Below are positions 1 through 10,485 of a stretch of DNA of 64,000 nt, piece after piece; positions within the stretch are counted from its first letter, which is position 1, and the number at the start of each line of letters is the position of its first letter. A program made the translations under genes and the position numbers. The notes beneath the pieces were generated by a model. The model worked only from the letters and a program-made list of their open reading frames with translations, was not told the origin of the DNA and did not search any database. The DNA is from Nemertoderma westbladi (lineage: Eukaryota > Xenacoelomorpha > Nemertodermatida > Nemertodermatidae), in the NCBI GenBank assembly GCA_032718475.1, contig JAUCBJ010007985.1, positions 62,001-126,000 on the forward strand, given 5' to 3'.

Positions 1-271
1 GGCCAACCTTGGGATCGGACCGATTTATCACATGGAGTGATAAGGATTAACGACATCCGGACAATGAGTCATTGTAAAGCGAAATGTTTAGCTGAAACGA
101 TATTTACATGTACTTCTGTACAGCACTCTAAACAGCAGAAGAGTTGTTACTTAATGCGTGAAACTCTTAATGTTCAGACATACCAATTATCGCCATGTTG
201 CGATTCACGACGTGGTAATTTTTCTTCCCGCTGCACTTCTTGGTATTATGATATGCGATATTCGAAGTTGA
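1..271 (+). CDS. PAN/apple-like domain exon A (partial)
   Basis: The window opens inside this exon. The frame beginning at base 1 is open and reads G-Q-P-W, then a C-x3-C motif, CYL and a CC pair. It aligns by eye with the exon at 11,048 (shared GQ-PW start, VIR-x2-NIR/DIR, K-x-KC, QY/QH, CYL, YD-RY end). The spacing of cysteines around the hydrophobic core fits the PAN/apple family of extracellular adhesion modules. It ends at A|GTTAGT (271/272), a phase-1 donor that matches the other exons of this gene. The frame runs into TAG just past the donor, so a splice is needed. Upstream exons lie outside the window. The PAN call is moderate; the exon call is stronger because phase and homology agree. 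Confidence 0.6.
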
Positions 272-379
272 GTTAGTAATATATTTCTCATTCATTATAA
301 TATATAATATTAAATTTTGTTTTAAAATTTTTCTACTTCATTAATTTATTTATTTATTCGCAGGGACCATGTACCATAT

Positions 380-1190
380 TGTATTGCTTTGAAGGCCCCA
401 GAATTAATGCCCTTCTTCAAACTATGTTACAGAGCAACCTTCCTCACATTAGGTGCATCCATCATCTCTTCTAAAGAAGATTTCCAGCAGGGTGACCCTC
501 TAGCTGTATTCGTTTTCAGCCTTGGCATTCACCCCGAGTTGGAAAAAATTTCCACTACACACAAGCTAAAGGTACATTGACGATATTTCCCTTGCTGGTC
601 AATGGCATAATGTACTAGACCAGTTAAAACACTTCCAAGCCATGAGTAGACATCTCAGTCTAGAGCTAAATGAGCGTAAATGTGAGCTTACCATCCTCAG
701 CAAAGATCAATCACAACACCAACTAATTCTGTCAGCCTTCCAGGCCTATTATGAGTCGATCAACGCCAGATAATCTGGTAATCCTCGGAGCTCCACTGGG
801 ATTCGCAGCCACAAACACAGCACTGCTGGAGAAACCCAGCACCTTTGAATTTATTCAATCGAGATTAAAGCTAATGAACCATCATGTTGGTTTAAAGCTA
901 ATGAACCATCATGTTGGTTTAAAGCTAATGAACCATCATGTTGGTTTAAAGCTAATGAACCATCATGTTGGATTCTTCCTCCTTCGCTTATCAATGCCAA
1001 AGCTCAAAACTTCCCCAACTTTCGAACATCCATACAAACTATTGGATTTAAATAATCTGCTGAAATTAACATTGCAAGTTGTTATAGATGTTAATATGTC
1101 TGAAAGTGTCCATCAATAAGCACGTCTGCCTTGCCGGAATGGAGGTTTAGGGGTTCCCTCTGTTGCTACCATAGTTGCCACCCGTGTGCC
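380..1190 (+). pseudogene. Non-LTR-type reverse transcriptase remnant (element A), 5' part
   Basis: Decayed RT gene in an intron. Visible pieces are QQGDPLA (about 487-507), a YIDD-type catalytic motif around 575-590, KCELTIL, LGAPLGFAAT (about 784-813) and a C-terminal LPCRNGGLGVPS block around 1,130-1,160. The order QQGDPL, YxDD, LGxPxG, GGLG is that of an RT family common in invertebrate genomes. Frames change several times and stops interrupt it, for example after 580 and 1,119. The reading frame ends abruptly at 1,190 where LINE copy 1 is inserted, and it resumes at 5,279 after the LINE. A second, more open copy of the same family lies at 62,100-62,799. Confidence 0.7.
864..971 (+). repeat. 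27-bp in-frame tandem repeat inside the RT remnant
   Basis: Four consecutive 27-bp units (the first differs by one base) encode LKLMNHHVG four times. The related copy at 62.5 kb has a single equivalent block (LHLLDSHHG), so the expansion is specific to this copy. The unit is nine codons and keeps the frame. Confidence 0.9.
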
Positions 1191-1636
1191 TATCTTTGTA
1201 ATTGTAATAAATCCTTGATTGCCTGTCAGGTCAGGTATTCTAGGTCATTGATCAAGAAAACTTGCCACCTCCATGCAGCATAAAGGAGGTGCTACCTGTA
1301 GCTGCATAGACCCTCTTACTAGGGCAAATCTGGTCCTGTAACTGGGACCCCCATTGTTCTGGGATAAGGACGCCGTTGGTCCTGGATTAAGGACCCATAT
1401 ACTTGGGCTGCATGAGTATATGGCCTGGCCAGGCAGATGGTGATCTACCAATGGCTGGTCAGGAGTAGAGTGTTCTCATGTCCACTCTGAGAGCACTTCA
1501 CTGCGACCTGCACCTGGCAGCAAGGGTACAGGGCATGACCCAGCAGATGAGCTGCAACAGCCAATGGTGGGTCATGTGCGCCAGAGTAGATATGGGTGAT
1601 GGGCCTCATATCTGACTTCACTGCGACACCCACCCT

Positions 1637-1951
1637 GTGGAACGGCAAACCAGGGTGTGGTATTTGCCCCGAGAGCTGACTCGGCAAAAAAGCACCCCCC
1701 AACCCCCCACTATGGATTACATTAGTAATGCGGAGGCCAGTGGAATTACCGGACACAATCGGCCTCACAGGCGTCAGTTATCTCCTGACCGGCTGCCTGT
1801 CCCACCCCCTACTGGAGAGAGAGAAGCCAAAATTTCTTTGAGTCCATGTCCTGATGACCTTTCTGGCCCAAACCCTGGGTCACCAGGAAGGCCAGATTGT
1901 GAGGGGGAGAGGGATTCTGGAGTTGGTGGCTACTCTCATGTTCCACCATGA
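1637..1951 (+). pseudogene. LINE I copy 1: N-terminal proline-rich segment
   Basis: A 104-codon open stretch at the start of the LINE coding region, rich in P, R and G (PPPTGERE, PNPGSPGRPD). Copy 2 has the equivalent at 20,823-21,245 with the same residues. No ORF1-like RNA-binding motif is visible. It leads into the endonuclease region after a frame change. Confidence 0.55.
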
Positions 1952-2204
1952 CCAACAAAGCCATTGGTGAATCTGAGGCAAGTCACTAGACTAGCCTCAG
2001 TAAACACCCTAACACTCGGGTCCCCAATGCGACAAGGTGAGCTGACTGCCTTGGCAGATAAGCTTTATCTTAGTGCAGTGGGTGTTCAAGAGCACCGAAT
2101 GCAGACTGGACAGACTGATGAGGTTCTGATTAAGGACATGGGGGGGCGGTTGGCGACTCGCCCTCGCATTAGCAGATGATAGTGGCAATGGTGGTATTGG
2201 TCTA

Positions 2205-3020
2205 TTGATGAATCCAACTGCACATGCAGCATTGGACAAAATAGACCAAATCTCTAACCGCATCATCCGTTGCCACTTCTCATGTTCTGGAAGACTGGCT
2301 AAGAAGTTTCCTAAGGTGATTCTGATTGTGTGCTACTCTCCAACTAGTGTTGCCCCTGTAGAGGAGGTGGAAATTTTCTACCACAATCTACAAGCAGCTA
2401 CTGATGGAGTGGATCAGCATGCATTCTTAACATTCCTGGGAGACTTTAATGCAAGTCTGCATCAATCACCTACATCGCCCTGTGTCTATAGCAATAGTGT
2501 CAACCGAAATTCCGTCCATCTTCAGGATTTTATCTCAGGAAATGGATTATTTTCGGCTGGAACCCAGTTCAAGAAGCGAACTCGAAAGCTATGGACTCAT
2601 AGTGGACCCAGTGGTCACAAGTCCCAGATAGACCATATTCTGTTTCGTAGGAAGTATAGGAACTCTATACAAGACTGTAATGCATTTACACTTCGACCCT
2701 TCTCCAGTGATCACCGCCTTATTGTGGCCAAGGTAAGACTTAGTCTGCGTGCTAGCAGAACAACGAAATCTGCCTGGCCGCGGCATGACTGGTCCTCTCT
2801 GTTGCAACAACCAAGTGTGAGATCCAGCTTCACACTACAGCTGAGCAACAGGTATGAGGCTCTTGCCTCTGCGGCGGCAGATCACTGTGAGGGCTATACT
2901 GCCTTCACAGAAGCAGTTAAGTTAGCAGCTGCAGAAACAGTTCCTGTATACCCTCGAAACAGGAAAATGGCCCCCTGGACTGTCAACAAAATCCAGAAGT
3001 GCCGAAATGACCTATATTAA
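2205..3020 (+). pseudogene. LINE I copy 1: endonuclease domain
   Basis: A 271-codon fragment of an exonuclease-endonuclease-phosphatase (APE-like) domain. GDFNASL and SDHRLIV are the metal and catalytic motifs that follow the upstream QEHR motif (about 2,088-2,099), which here lies in a different frame. The segment ends at a TAA at 3,018-3,020 where copy 2 continues, so the endonuclease is cut from RT. Confidence 0.8.
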
Positions 3021-3308
3021 GGCGCAGAAAGAGTCCCGACTCAAACAGACTACAGCGGCCAAGAATGCAGTTAAGGCTGCATCTAAGTCCCTGAACAGGC
3101 AGTACTTTGTTAATCTACAGGAGCTAATAAACCAATAGGTTGATGCCATCAATGATGCCGACGACAGCAGGCAATCATCCCAGGCATGGAAATCGATCAA
3201 CTTGCTTACTGGGCAGAAAAGCCAACCAACCATCAAGGTTAAGGCTGAATCACCAGCCGATCGCCTCAATGGTTGGAAGGCCCACTTTGAAAAGCTCCTC
3301 AATAATGA

Positions 3309-4195
3309 ATGGATGGAAACAATGTATTGCCTGATAACTTCATAGAAGTAAAAGTGTCTGAGTCTGTACTCCCAGATATTCCCATTGGCGATATCTCCTT
3401 TGCAGAAGTGAAGGCTGCTGCAAAAAGCATTAAGACCAATCGTGCCAGTGGAGTAGATGGTGTTCCCTCTGAGGTCTTTAAAATACCTGAGTGTTTAAAG
3501 CTCATCTATACCATCATAGTAGACATGTACCGAACAACAAGAGTCCCACAAGAAATGAAAACAAATAAGTTGGTGCCAGTTCCCAAGAAGGGCAACCTAA
3601 CACTCTATGGTTCTTTTCGGGGAATCTCATTAATCTCGATTGCTGCAAAGCTATACAATAGAATTCTATTAAATCGCATCAGGGATCCCATTGAGAGACT
3701 GCTCCGTGGAAATCAGAATGGGTTTCGTAAAGGTCGTGGGACCATGGAACCCATTTTGGCACTTAGAAGGATAATTGGAGAGTTATCAACAAAGAAAGAC
3801 AGGCATCTGGCTGTTATCTTTGTTGACTTCTTCAAGGCGTTTGATTCAGTCTCCCGCTCACGTATGTTCAGTATACTTTCATTATATGTGATTCCTGATG
3901 AAATTATTGCAGCAATCTGATCAGTATACGATGGTTCGACAACATTTGCGTCTACTGTTGATGGTGACACAGAACCATTTGAAGTGTTATGGGGTTCCTC
4001 CAGGGAGACACACTTGCACCATTCTTGTTCATAATTGTGGTTGACTATGTTCTACGCATGTCCTTAGATCATCATAATGATGATGGGGTGATGATAACTC
4101 CACCTACTGGCTCCAGAAGTCGAGGAAATCCTGCCAAGTACCTAACTGATCTAGACTTTGCTGATGACTTAGAGGAGTACTCTCAGAATCACTAG
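3309..4195 (+). pseudogene. LINE I copy 1: reverse transcriptase core
   Basis: RT fragments in shifted frames. 3,309-3,920 holds NRASGVDGVP, the RGISLIS block, NGFRKGRGT and VDFFKAFDSV. 3,989-4,195 holds LQGDTLAPFLF and DLDFADDL, the catalytic FADD. A stop (TGA at 3,918-3,920) and an indel near 3,990 break the frame relative to copy 2. A truncated LINE is inserted just after the FADD. Confidence 0.8.
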
Positions 4196-4207
4196 AGGGA
4201 GCCCAAA

Positions 4208-4485
4208 CTAGAACTAGAACAAAATCGCCTCCGCTTTGCAGGACATTGCTTTCGCCGTGAGGACCAGCCAGTGCATAATCTTGTACTTTGGCAGCCTCAT
4301 GGAGTGAATAAGCATGGTGGACAGCCCATGACTTTCTTGAGACGCATCTTAAAGGACACTGGCCTTAAAGATGCGGATGATCTAGCAAATGTCATGAGTG
4401 ATAGGGAGTTGTGGCGGTGCAATTTGTTGACAAGCCGGCACAGCATTCTTAAAAATGCAGCTGCAATGCAGCATGCCGATCCTAG
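4208..4485 (+). mobile_element. Truncated LINE I nested inside LINE I copy 1
   Basis: A 278-bp 3'-terminal LINE fragment (LEQNRLRFAGHC through the 3' UTR and CCTAG) interrupts the RT domain. It is flanked by perfect 15-bp direct repeats, TAGAGGGAGCCCAAA, at 4,193-4,207 and 4,486-4,500. The same orientation, 5' truncation and long target duplication are the hallmarks of target-primed reverse transcription. Confidence 0.9.
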
Positions 4486-4500
4486 TAGAGGGAGCCCAAA

Positions 4501-5226
4501 GGCTCCTCAGCTCATTAGAACATGCTGCTTCTAGTGTTGGTCTTTTTATTAACTCCAGAAAGACCAAAATTTCGACAGTTAACTTTGAAAGTTCTCAACA
4601 AGTCTCTGATCGGATGAGCATAAGCTCAAAGGATGATATGCTTGAGCATGTGGACGACTTCTGTTACCTGGGATCATGGATCCGGAAGTCAGGTGAGGAC
4701 CTTCGAATACGTAATGGAAAGGCATGGGCAGCCTTGAATAGGCTTTCCAGGATTTGGAAGTCACCGAGAATTAATCGGAAACTTAATGTCCGATTATTTA
4801 GAACAGCAGTAGTTCCAGTACTCCTCTATGGGAGTCCATGCTGGGCTCTAACTGCTGAGGACGCCAAATCTCTGGATGGCACATTCACAAGAATGCTACG
4901 CCGGGTTCATTGTGTCAAGTACAACACATCTCCAACCAGACACTATATAACATTGGAGGTGTCTCATTGGTTCCCCAAGCTTGACACTAGAACAAAATCG
5001 CCTCAGCTTTGCAGGACATTGCTTTCGCCGTGAGGACCAGCCAGTGCATAATCTTGTACTTTGGCAGACTCATGGAGTGAATAAGCATGGTGGACAGCCC
5101 ATGACTTTCTTGAGATGCATCTTAAAGGACACTGGTCTTGAAGATGCGGATGATCTAGCAAATGTCATGGGTGATAGGGAGTTGTGGCGGCGCAATTTTG
5201 TCGACAAGCCGGCACAGCATTCTTAA
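4501..5226 (+). pseudogene. LINE I copy 1: RT thumb and C-terminal domain
   Basis: Continues the RT after the nested insert: HAASSVGLFINSRKTK, DFCYLGSWI, ALNRLSRIWKSPRINRK, VPVLLYG and then, after a small deletion near 4,925, the C-terminal block ending KPAQHS and TAA. Two frames are used (4,455-5,033 and 4,981-5,226), so the protein is broken. Confidence 0.75.
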
Positions 5227-5278
5227 AAATGCAGCTGCAATGCAGCATGCCGATACTAGTAGTAGTAGTAGTATCTTT

Positions 5279-5700
5279 CTTCTCTTCATAGTAACCGTTT
5301 GCTCATTGAAGATATCATTGGAGGGTCTTTCCCCGGAACCAGCTGAGGCCTTAGAAGCACTCAACATATGGAAACAGCTAGCCCCTAATAGTGAAATCCC
5401 TGAAAACTCCAAAAGACAAAGGTATTGGCTAGACCCAATAGCAACTGAGCATATTGAGTCCCTGGAAAGTAATGCAGACAAACCAAACACCACACGACTG
5501 AGGGGTTGTCAGGCTCCAGGATCTGGAGATTGGCTGAATGCCCTCAGCCACCCTTGGTCTGAGGCCACAGATGAATAGTTTGATATGGCTGTGGTGCTAC
5601 GACTTGACGCACCAGTCTGCACAGCTAACACTTGTTTGTGTGATCACACTCTCTCATCTGTAAGCATACCAAGAGTAGGCATGTATGTCACCAGCTTGTA
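5279..5700 (+). pseudogene. RT remnant (element A), C-terminal part
   Basis: Resumes the element A frame interrupted at 1,190. It contains RLRGCQAPGSGDWLNAL followed, after a frame change near 5,575, by LRLDAPVCTANTCLC. This matches the C-terminal SGDWL-NAL and LRLG-PVC-PH-C-CG signature of the same RT family. The open stretch ends with TAG at 5,576-5,578. Confidence 0.65.
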
Positions 5701-6333
5701 AACAACGTCATAGTCGGATGATAAGCAGTACACAGTGGTTTAATTGATCTCAAATATTATTTTGGATCTGAACATGTTGTATAGAGTGAAAATAATATAC
5801 TGAAGAGTATAAACTAATGAATAATATTATGGTGGAAGGGTGTAAGTAGTGTGGGGTTGTAGTCATAAATCCATCATTTCAGACTATTTTTACTCAGTCA
5901 TTTGATTGACAGTTATATGATTCATGTAAGTGCAACCTCATTTACAATAGGGTTGGTGCGCGAAAAAATTGTTATTAGGATAGAAACAATAATTTAATAA
6001 GGGGTAACCCTGGTAACAGGTTGCCCTGAAACTTTTTCTCTTTTAATATTTCAAGGAGCTGAGTAGCCTATTACCAATTATTATAAGTACCGGATTACTG
6101 GTATTACAAGTTTGTTTTTATTGATCTGGATTTACAGATTAAGGTCTATACTCTGTAGTCCTCAATACCATGCGCAATACAGCATTGAATCTGCCTCGTT
6201 TACCATTGTGAACATCATATTATCAATGTTCCTCAACATGTATTTAAATAATTATAGTGTCAAAAGATGCTCAAGACTCTCCGCTTTTAATTGATATAAG
6301 CCACACCTGTGAAATGATGTATCTATATATAAT
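5701..6333. other. No recognisable feature (intron)
   Basis: AT-rich sequence between the RT remnant and a truncated LINE. I see no exon with splice signals, no RNA gene and no clear repeat here. Confidence 0.5.
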
Positions 6334-6340
6334 ACCACCA

Positions 6341-6618
6341 ACTACTACTACTAAGATCGGCATGATGCATTGCAGCTGCATTTTTAAGAATGCTTTGCAT
6401 TATATGTATATTACAAGAATGCTGTGCCGGCTTGTCGACAAAATTGCGCCGCAGCAACTCCCTATCACCCATGACATTTGCTAGATCATCCGCATCTTCA
6501 AGGCCAGTGTCCTTTAAGATGCGTCTCGAGAAAGTCATGGGCTGTCCACCATGTTTATTCACTCCATGAGGCTGCCAAAGTACAAGATTATGCACTGGCT
6601 GGTCGTCACGGCGAAAGC
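6341..6618 (-). mobile_element. Truncated LINE I, 3' end only
   Basis: The minus strand carries the C-terminal LVLWQPHG-NKHGG block and the 3' tail, visible as (CTA)n at the left edge. ACCACCA at 6,334-6,340 and 6,619-6,625 forms a 7-bp target duplication. A roughly 30-bp internal duplication near 6,395-6,425 repeats the end of the coding region. 5'-truncated and dead. Confidence 0.85.
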
Positions 6619-6625
6619 ACCACCA

Positions 6626-7046
6626 TCTTGGTCAATCCTGCTCCTCTGTAGCAACCCAGCCGCATCCACCAGCCCAAGCCTGCCCCTCCATGGCCCGTGA
6701 ACGCAATGGGAGAGTGAAGTGAACCTTGATGTGAACCCAGCTACCAACAATGCAATAAGACCGGCGTCAGATGCTATGGGATTCTCAGCGATTAATCAAA
6801 TGAGCTTAATTTTGGTCTGGAGCGGTAGTACCCCATCAGAGAAGGCTATGAATGGGACAAAGTCAGCATATCGACTAAAGATCAGAGATGTGCTGTTGGC
6901 ATTTGATCCGGCACCAAGGTTGATCCACTTGATTTCAACGCATGGCTCTGTCTTCCAATCAATTTAAGTTAAATCAAATAGTTTAATTATAGAATAAAAA
7001 ATATGAAGTAATTTTTAAAAATTTTAGTAATATTTCACTTTTCCAG
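6626..7046. other. Intron sequence, no recognised feature
   Basis: Contains one 82-codon open stretch (6,719-6,967) with no recognisable domain. The last bases form a pyrimidine-rich acceptor, TTTCACTTTTCCAG, for the next exon. Confidence 0.45.
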
Positions 7047-7448
7047 GACATTGGGTTGATGCTGTTGATGGTGACTGTCTACTTCCCAATCTACTTAATC
7101 CGGTTAGGATGGAGTTGGATGGTGATGGATATATGGCGTGGACCAATGCCGTTGAGTCTGTTAGGAGTGAAGTTTTTTATAAACTGACGCCTTCGACCTC
7201 TATAGATGATTGTAAAGAAAAGTGTATTTCAGAGGAGTCATTCCCGTGTCAGTCCGTTACGTACCGGTATATATATGGCGGTATAGAAGATGCGTGCAGA
7301 ATAATTAAATACAACAGGAAAGTTGTTGCTACTGGAGATTGGAAGTACTATGAATCATGTTGCATGGATTCGTTTACTTTCGGCTATGAAGAAGTCGAAG
7401 AAGATCCCGGAGAACTATTCTGCTTCCTACAGAACTATTCAGAGAGAG
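7047..7448 (+). CDS. PAN/apple-like domain exon B
   Basis: A 402-bp exon bounded by TTTTCCAG|GA and GAGAG|GTCTAC, both phase 1. The frame is open throughout and encodes about 133 residues. Core motif: S-x-DDCKEKC, then EESFPCQSVTYRY, CRIIKYNRK and a CC pair, matching the C-x3-C-x7-C-x12-C layout of PAN modules. It ends NYSER, comparable to RYAER at the end of exon C. The acidic tail EEVEEDPGE is unique to this copy. Function is inferred as extracellular binding; no ligand can be named. Confidence 0.65.
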
Positions 7449-7487
7449 GTCTACATTTTTATATAATATATATATATATACGTTCGG

Positions 7488-7760
7488 GCTGAAGGGCCAC
7501 TTTTGTATATCAAAAGTGGCCCTATTGCGACTTGGGGGGTATTAAAAAGTGGCCCTTTAGCCCCTTTTTGGCCCTTTAGCCCGAAACCGCAAACGGGCTT
7601 AGATGGCCCTTTGTGTATACGGTTCCTCTAAAAAGTTATGCACCTTCATTTTATTACTAAATGAAAACGCAATTTTCGGGCCACTTACCAAAATGTATAA
7701 AATGGAATTAGGGCCAAAAAAAGTCAAAAGGGCCAAAATGTGCCAAAATTGGCCCTCTTA
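7488..7760. repeat. Inverted-repeat rich segment with GGGCCA motifs
   Basis: Begins with a near-perfect hairpin (AGGGCCACTTTTG facing CAAAAGTGGCCCT, 7,493-7,523) and contains further GGCCCTTT and AAAGGGCC blocks to about 7,760. This looks like a small non-autonomous DNA element or its remnant. No transposase or clear target duplication was found. Confidence 0.45.
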
Positions 7761-7784
7761 CTGTCTGGAATAATATATCATTTG

Positions 7785-8225
7785 GCAACAACGAACAACA
7801 ATGAGCAACAACGAGCCACAATGAGCAACAACGAGCAATAACGAGCAACAATGAGCAATAATAAAGTACAACAACGAGTAACAATGAACAACAACGAGCA
7901 ACAATGAGCAAAAACGAGCAACTATGAGCAATAACGAGCAATAATAAAGTACAACAACGAGTAACAATGAGCAACAATGAGCAACAACGAGCAACAATGA
8001 GGAACAATGAGCAACAACGAGCAACAATGAGTAACAACGAACAACAATGAGCAACAATGAGCAACAATGAGCAACAACGAGCAACAATGAGCAATAATAA
8101 AGTACAACAACGAGTAACAATGAGCAACAATGAGCAACAACGAGCAACAATGAGCAACAATGAGCAACAACGAGCAACAATGAGCAACAATGAGCAACAA
8201 TGAGCAACAACGAGCAACAATGACT
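7785..8225. repeat. 10-bp minisatellite (GAGCAACAAT)n
   Basis: About 44 copies of a 10-bp unit (GAGCAACAAT or GAGCAACAAC, with AATAATAAAGTAC interruptions). The minus strand is open in all three frames because the unit lacks stops. These Cys/Leu/Val-rich frames are not genes. Confidence 0.9.
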
Positions 8226-8230
8226 ATACA

Positions 8231-8345
8231 ACGGAGTATTTAACAGCTAAAACAACTGACTATATATTAAACGGAGTATTTAAAAGCTAAAACAACGGAC
8301 TATATTAAACTGAGTATTTAAAAAGTAAATCAACGGACTATACGC
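8231..8345. repeat. About 50-bp tandem repeat, three degenerate units
   Basis: Three units built on ACGGAGTATTTAA, AGCTAAAACAAC and GACTATA follow the minisatellite directly. Spacing varies by a few bases. Confidence 0.7.
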
Positions 8346-8868
8346 TGAATCGATATCCCATTCCGAAAATTGAACTGCATGCTATTTTTCGTGCACCTAA
8401 GAAGTGGGTGTGGCTCTTCAAATTTTGAAAATACGATATTTGGCTCGGATAATGCCCCCAAGTTTTGATTTGAACGCATTTTTATATTCGTTTATATTAT
8501 GTTCGTTGCACCAAAAGAAAATTTTTGTGCACCAAAATTATATCATAGCAAATGATACCCTTGCCTTCCCCTTATTATTATAATGTCTTCAACTGACTAA
8601 TCCATTACACAACTATCTGAGGCTCCTAAGAACTATCGAAGATTACAGTTAAACTATTTATCTTCTTGGAGTTACAAAAAGACCAAATGATACTAAAAGC
8701 AGCAGTTCGAATACGCTGGTGAGCAGTTGGGTTCTTCAGCTCATCCTAAATCATCTGCTCTGTCTATAATTTAGGTTCGGCAGGGATTCCTCAATATCTG
8801 CAACCAGTTCGGTGGGTTACGATCACACCATCGTCATTTGAGGTGGTCTTACGGGAACCAGTACAAAT
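8346..8868. other. Intron, no recognised feature
   Basis: AT-rich sequence without exon signals, repeats or RNA genes that I can support. Confidence 0.45.
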
Positions 8869-9470
8869 GCCCCCTGGACAATAGCCCCTCCCAGACAATT
8901 GCCACCGGACAATTGTCCCTGAATAATTACCCCTAGGACAATTGCCCCCATGACATACTATTACAGAATATATTATTAAGCCTTGTAATCGTTGGGATTT
9001 TATTTCTGGTTCCTATAATTTTCTGGAATTCGAGTTCAATTTTAACCTTGATCAACATCTTTTAAATTTTATGTAGCGATCTGAGGTCATGGCCGATCAC
9101 GACCTACTGTGCCGGGCACATCATGACCTCCTAACACAGAGGCAATGGGGCTTTTTATGATATACATATTTTGATGATTTCAGTTCGTTAACATTATATT
9201 TTCATTGTAATAATGAAACATTTAGTTAGAAAATATCGGAGTTATTGACATTAATAAGACTTATTAAAAATATGAGTTTTTAAAATTAAATAAAACGGGC
9301 TTATAAATTGTTTATTTTTATTGTTGTAACAAGTTACTATTTTATAATTGTTAGTTATTCCTATCTTGAGAGTTAGGAACGACACCTTATTTATAATTTT
9401 CTAATTTTCCTTGGGGGAAATTATTTTGGTGGGTAAGATTATTGGGGGCAATTGTCTGGGGGCAATTTTC
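8869..9470. mobile_element. Inverted-repeat (MITE-like) element with GACAATTGCCCC motifs
   Basis: The left arm (about 8,869-8,950) carries several copies of GGACAATTGCCCC. The right arm (about 9,412-9,470) carries the complement, GGGGGCAATTGTCTGGGGGC. The roughly 460-bp centre is AT-rich and non-coding. Such clustered terminal CAATTG repeats are typical of small non-autonomous DNA elements. The right end fuses directly to a LINE fragment. Confidence 0.55.
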
Positions 9471-10196
9471 CAGTCCAGGGGGCCCTTTTCCTGTTTCGAG
9501 GGTATAAAGGAACTGTTTCTGCAGCTGCTAACTTAACTGCTTCTGTGAAGGCAGTATAGCTCTCACAGTGATCTGCCGCCTCGGAGGCAAGAGCCTCATA
9601 CCTGTTGCTCAGCTGTAGTGTGAAGCTGGATCTCACACTCTGGCTGATGCTACAGAGAGGACCAGTCATGCCGCGGCAAGGCAGATTTTGTTGTTCTACT
9701 AGCACGCAGACTAAGTCTTACTTGGCCACAATAAGGCGGTGATCACTGGAGAAGGGTCGAAGTGTAAATGCATTACAGTCTTGTATAGAGCTCCTGTATT
9801 TCCTACAAAACAGAATATGGTCTATCTGGGACTTGTGACCACTGGGTCCACTATGAGTCCATAGCTTTCCAGTTCGCTTCTTGAACTGGGTTCCAGCCGA
9901 AAACAATCAATTTCCAGAGATAAAATCCTGAAGATGGACGGAATTTCGGTTAACACTATTGCTATAGACCCAGGGCGATGTAGGTGATTGATGCAGACTT
10001 GCATTAAAGTCTCCCAGGAATGTTAAGAATGCATGATGATCCATTCCATCAATAGCTGCTTGTAGATTGTGGTAGAAATTTTCCACCTCCTCTACAGGGG
10101 CAACACTAGTTGGAGAGTAACACACAATCAGAACCTAACTTCTTAGCCAGTCTTCCAGAACATGAGAAGTGGCAACGGATGATGTGGTTAGAGACG
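9471..10196 (-). mobile_element. LINE I fragment: endonuclease domain only
   Basis: Minus-strand segment covering most of the LINE I endonuclease (VCYSPTSVAPVEE, GDFNASL, SDHRLIV) and the linker to about RKRAPWT. It lacks both the LINE 5' and 3' ends and is broken by frameshifts. Because a normal LINE insertion keeps its 3' end, this fragment must have been cut or moved after insertion. Confidence 0.8.
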
Positions 10197-10356
10197 GTGA
10201 TGCGGTGTTAAATTTTAAGAAACGTCACGACATCTCGGGTTTTACAACAAAGGTGATTCAAAGATACAGATGAAACACAATTTATTTCTTTAGCATTTTT
10301 ACATTATTTTTACATTACTTAATTAAATAACTTAATAAACTTTTTTTTATGTTAAG

Positions 10357-10485
10357 TTTTCCCATGCGACGATCTGAGAAACAAGAACAATTATTGTGAA
10401 GTCTGGGCCAAAAACGGTTATTGTGAAACTCGCCCAGACTATATGTGGGAAAATTGTGGAGCCAGTTGTCAGGGCTGTGAAGATA
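10357..10485 (+). CDS. ShK (ShKT) domain exon
   Basis: A 129-bp exon with acceptor TTTTATGTTAAG|TT and donor GATA|GTAAGT, both phase 1. It encodes 43 residues with the six-cysteine ShKT pattern: C at DD-L, C before EVWAKNG, YCE, the YM-ENC block and the final C-x3-C-x2-C. The WA-x-GYC and YM-x-x-NC elements are family hallmarks. The fold is shared by many secreted and cell-surface animal proteins; its presence here does not imply toxicity. It sits between PAN-like exons on the same strand and phase, so it is probably a module of the same extracellular protein. Confidence 0.8.

Larger units (their letters stand above)
1198..5271 (+). mobile_element. LINE lineage I, copy 1 (APE-type non-LTR retrotransposon)
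   Basis: A 4.07-kb element ending in (TAG)n and flanked by TATCTTT at 1,191-1,197 and 5,272-5,278. Removing the LINE and one flank rejoins the interrupted RT gene in frame, which confirms both boundaries. Internal order: GC-rich 5' region, short proline-rich N-terminal frame, apurinic-type endonuclease, RT with FADD, and a C-terminal block with RLRFAGHC and LVLWQPHG. The 3' UTR is only about 45 bases. The very short 3' UTR and simple-repeat tail suggest an RTE/RTEX-like group, but I cannot fix the clade. Multiple frameshifts and a nested insertion make it inactive. Confidence 0.88.

Noticed and set aside
6719-6967. 82-codon open frame between LINE and PAN exon B
   Set aside because: No domain, no matching splice phase and no similarity to neighbouring elements that I can recognise.
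7708-8231. Cys/Leu/Val-rich minus-strand frames of 92-170 codons
   Set aside because: They are translations of a 10-bp minisatellite in all three frames.
10357-10485. ShK exon as a stand-alone toxin gene
   Set aside because: It has phase-1 splice sites on both sides, no signal peptide and lies between adhesion-module exons; it is best read as one domain of a larger protein.
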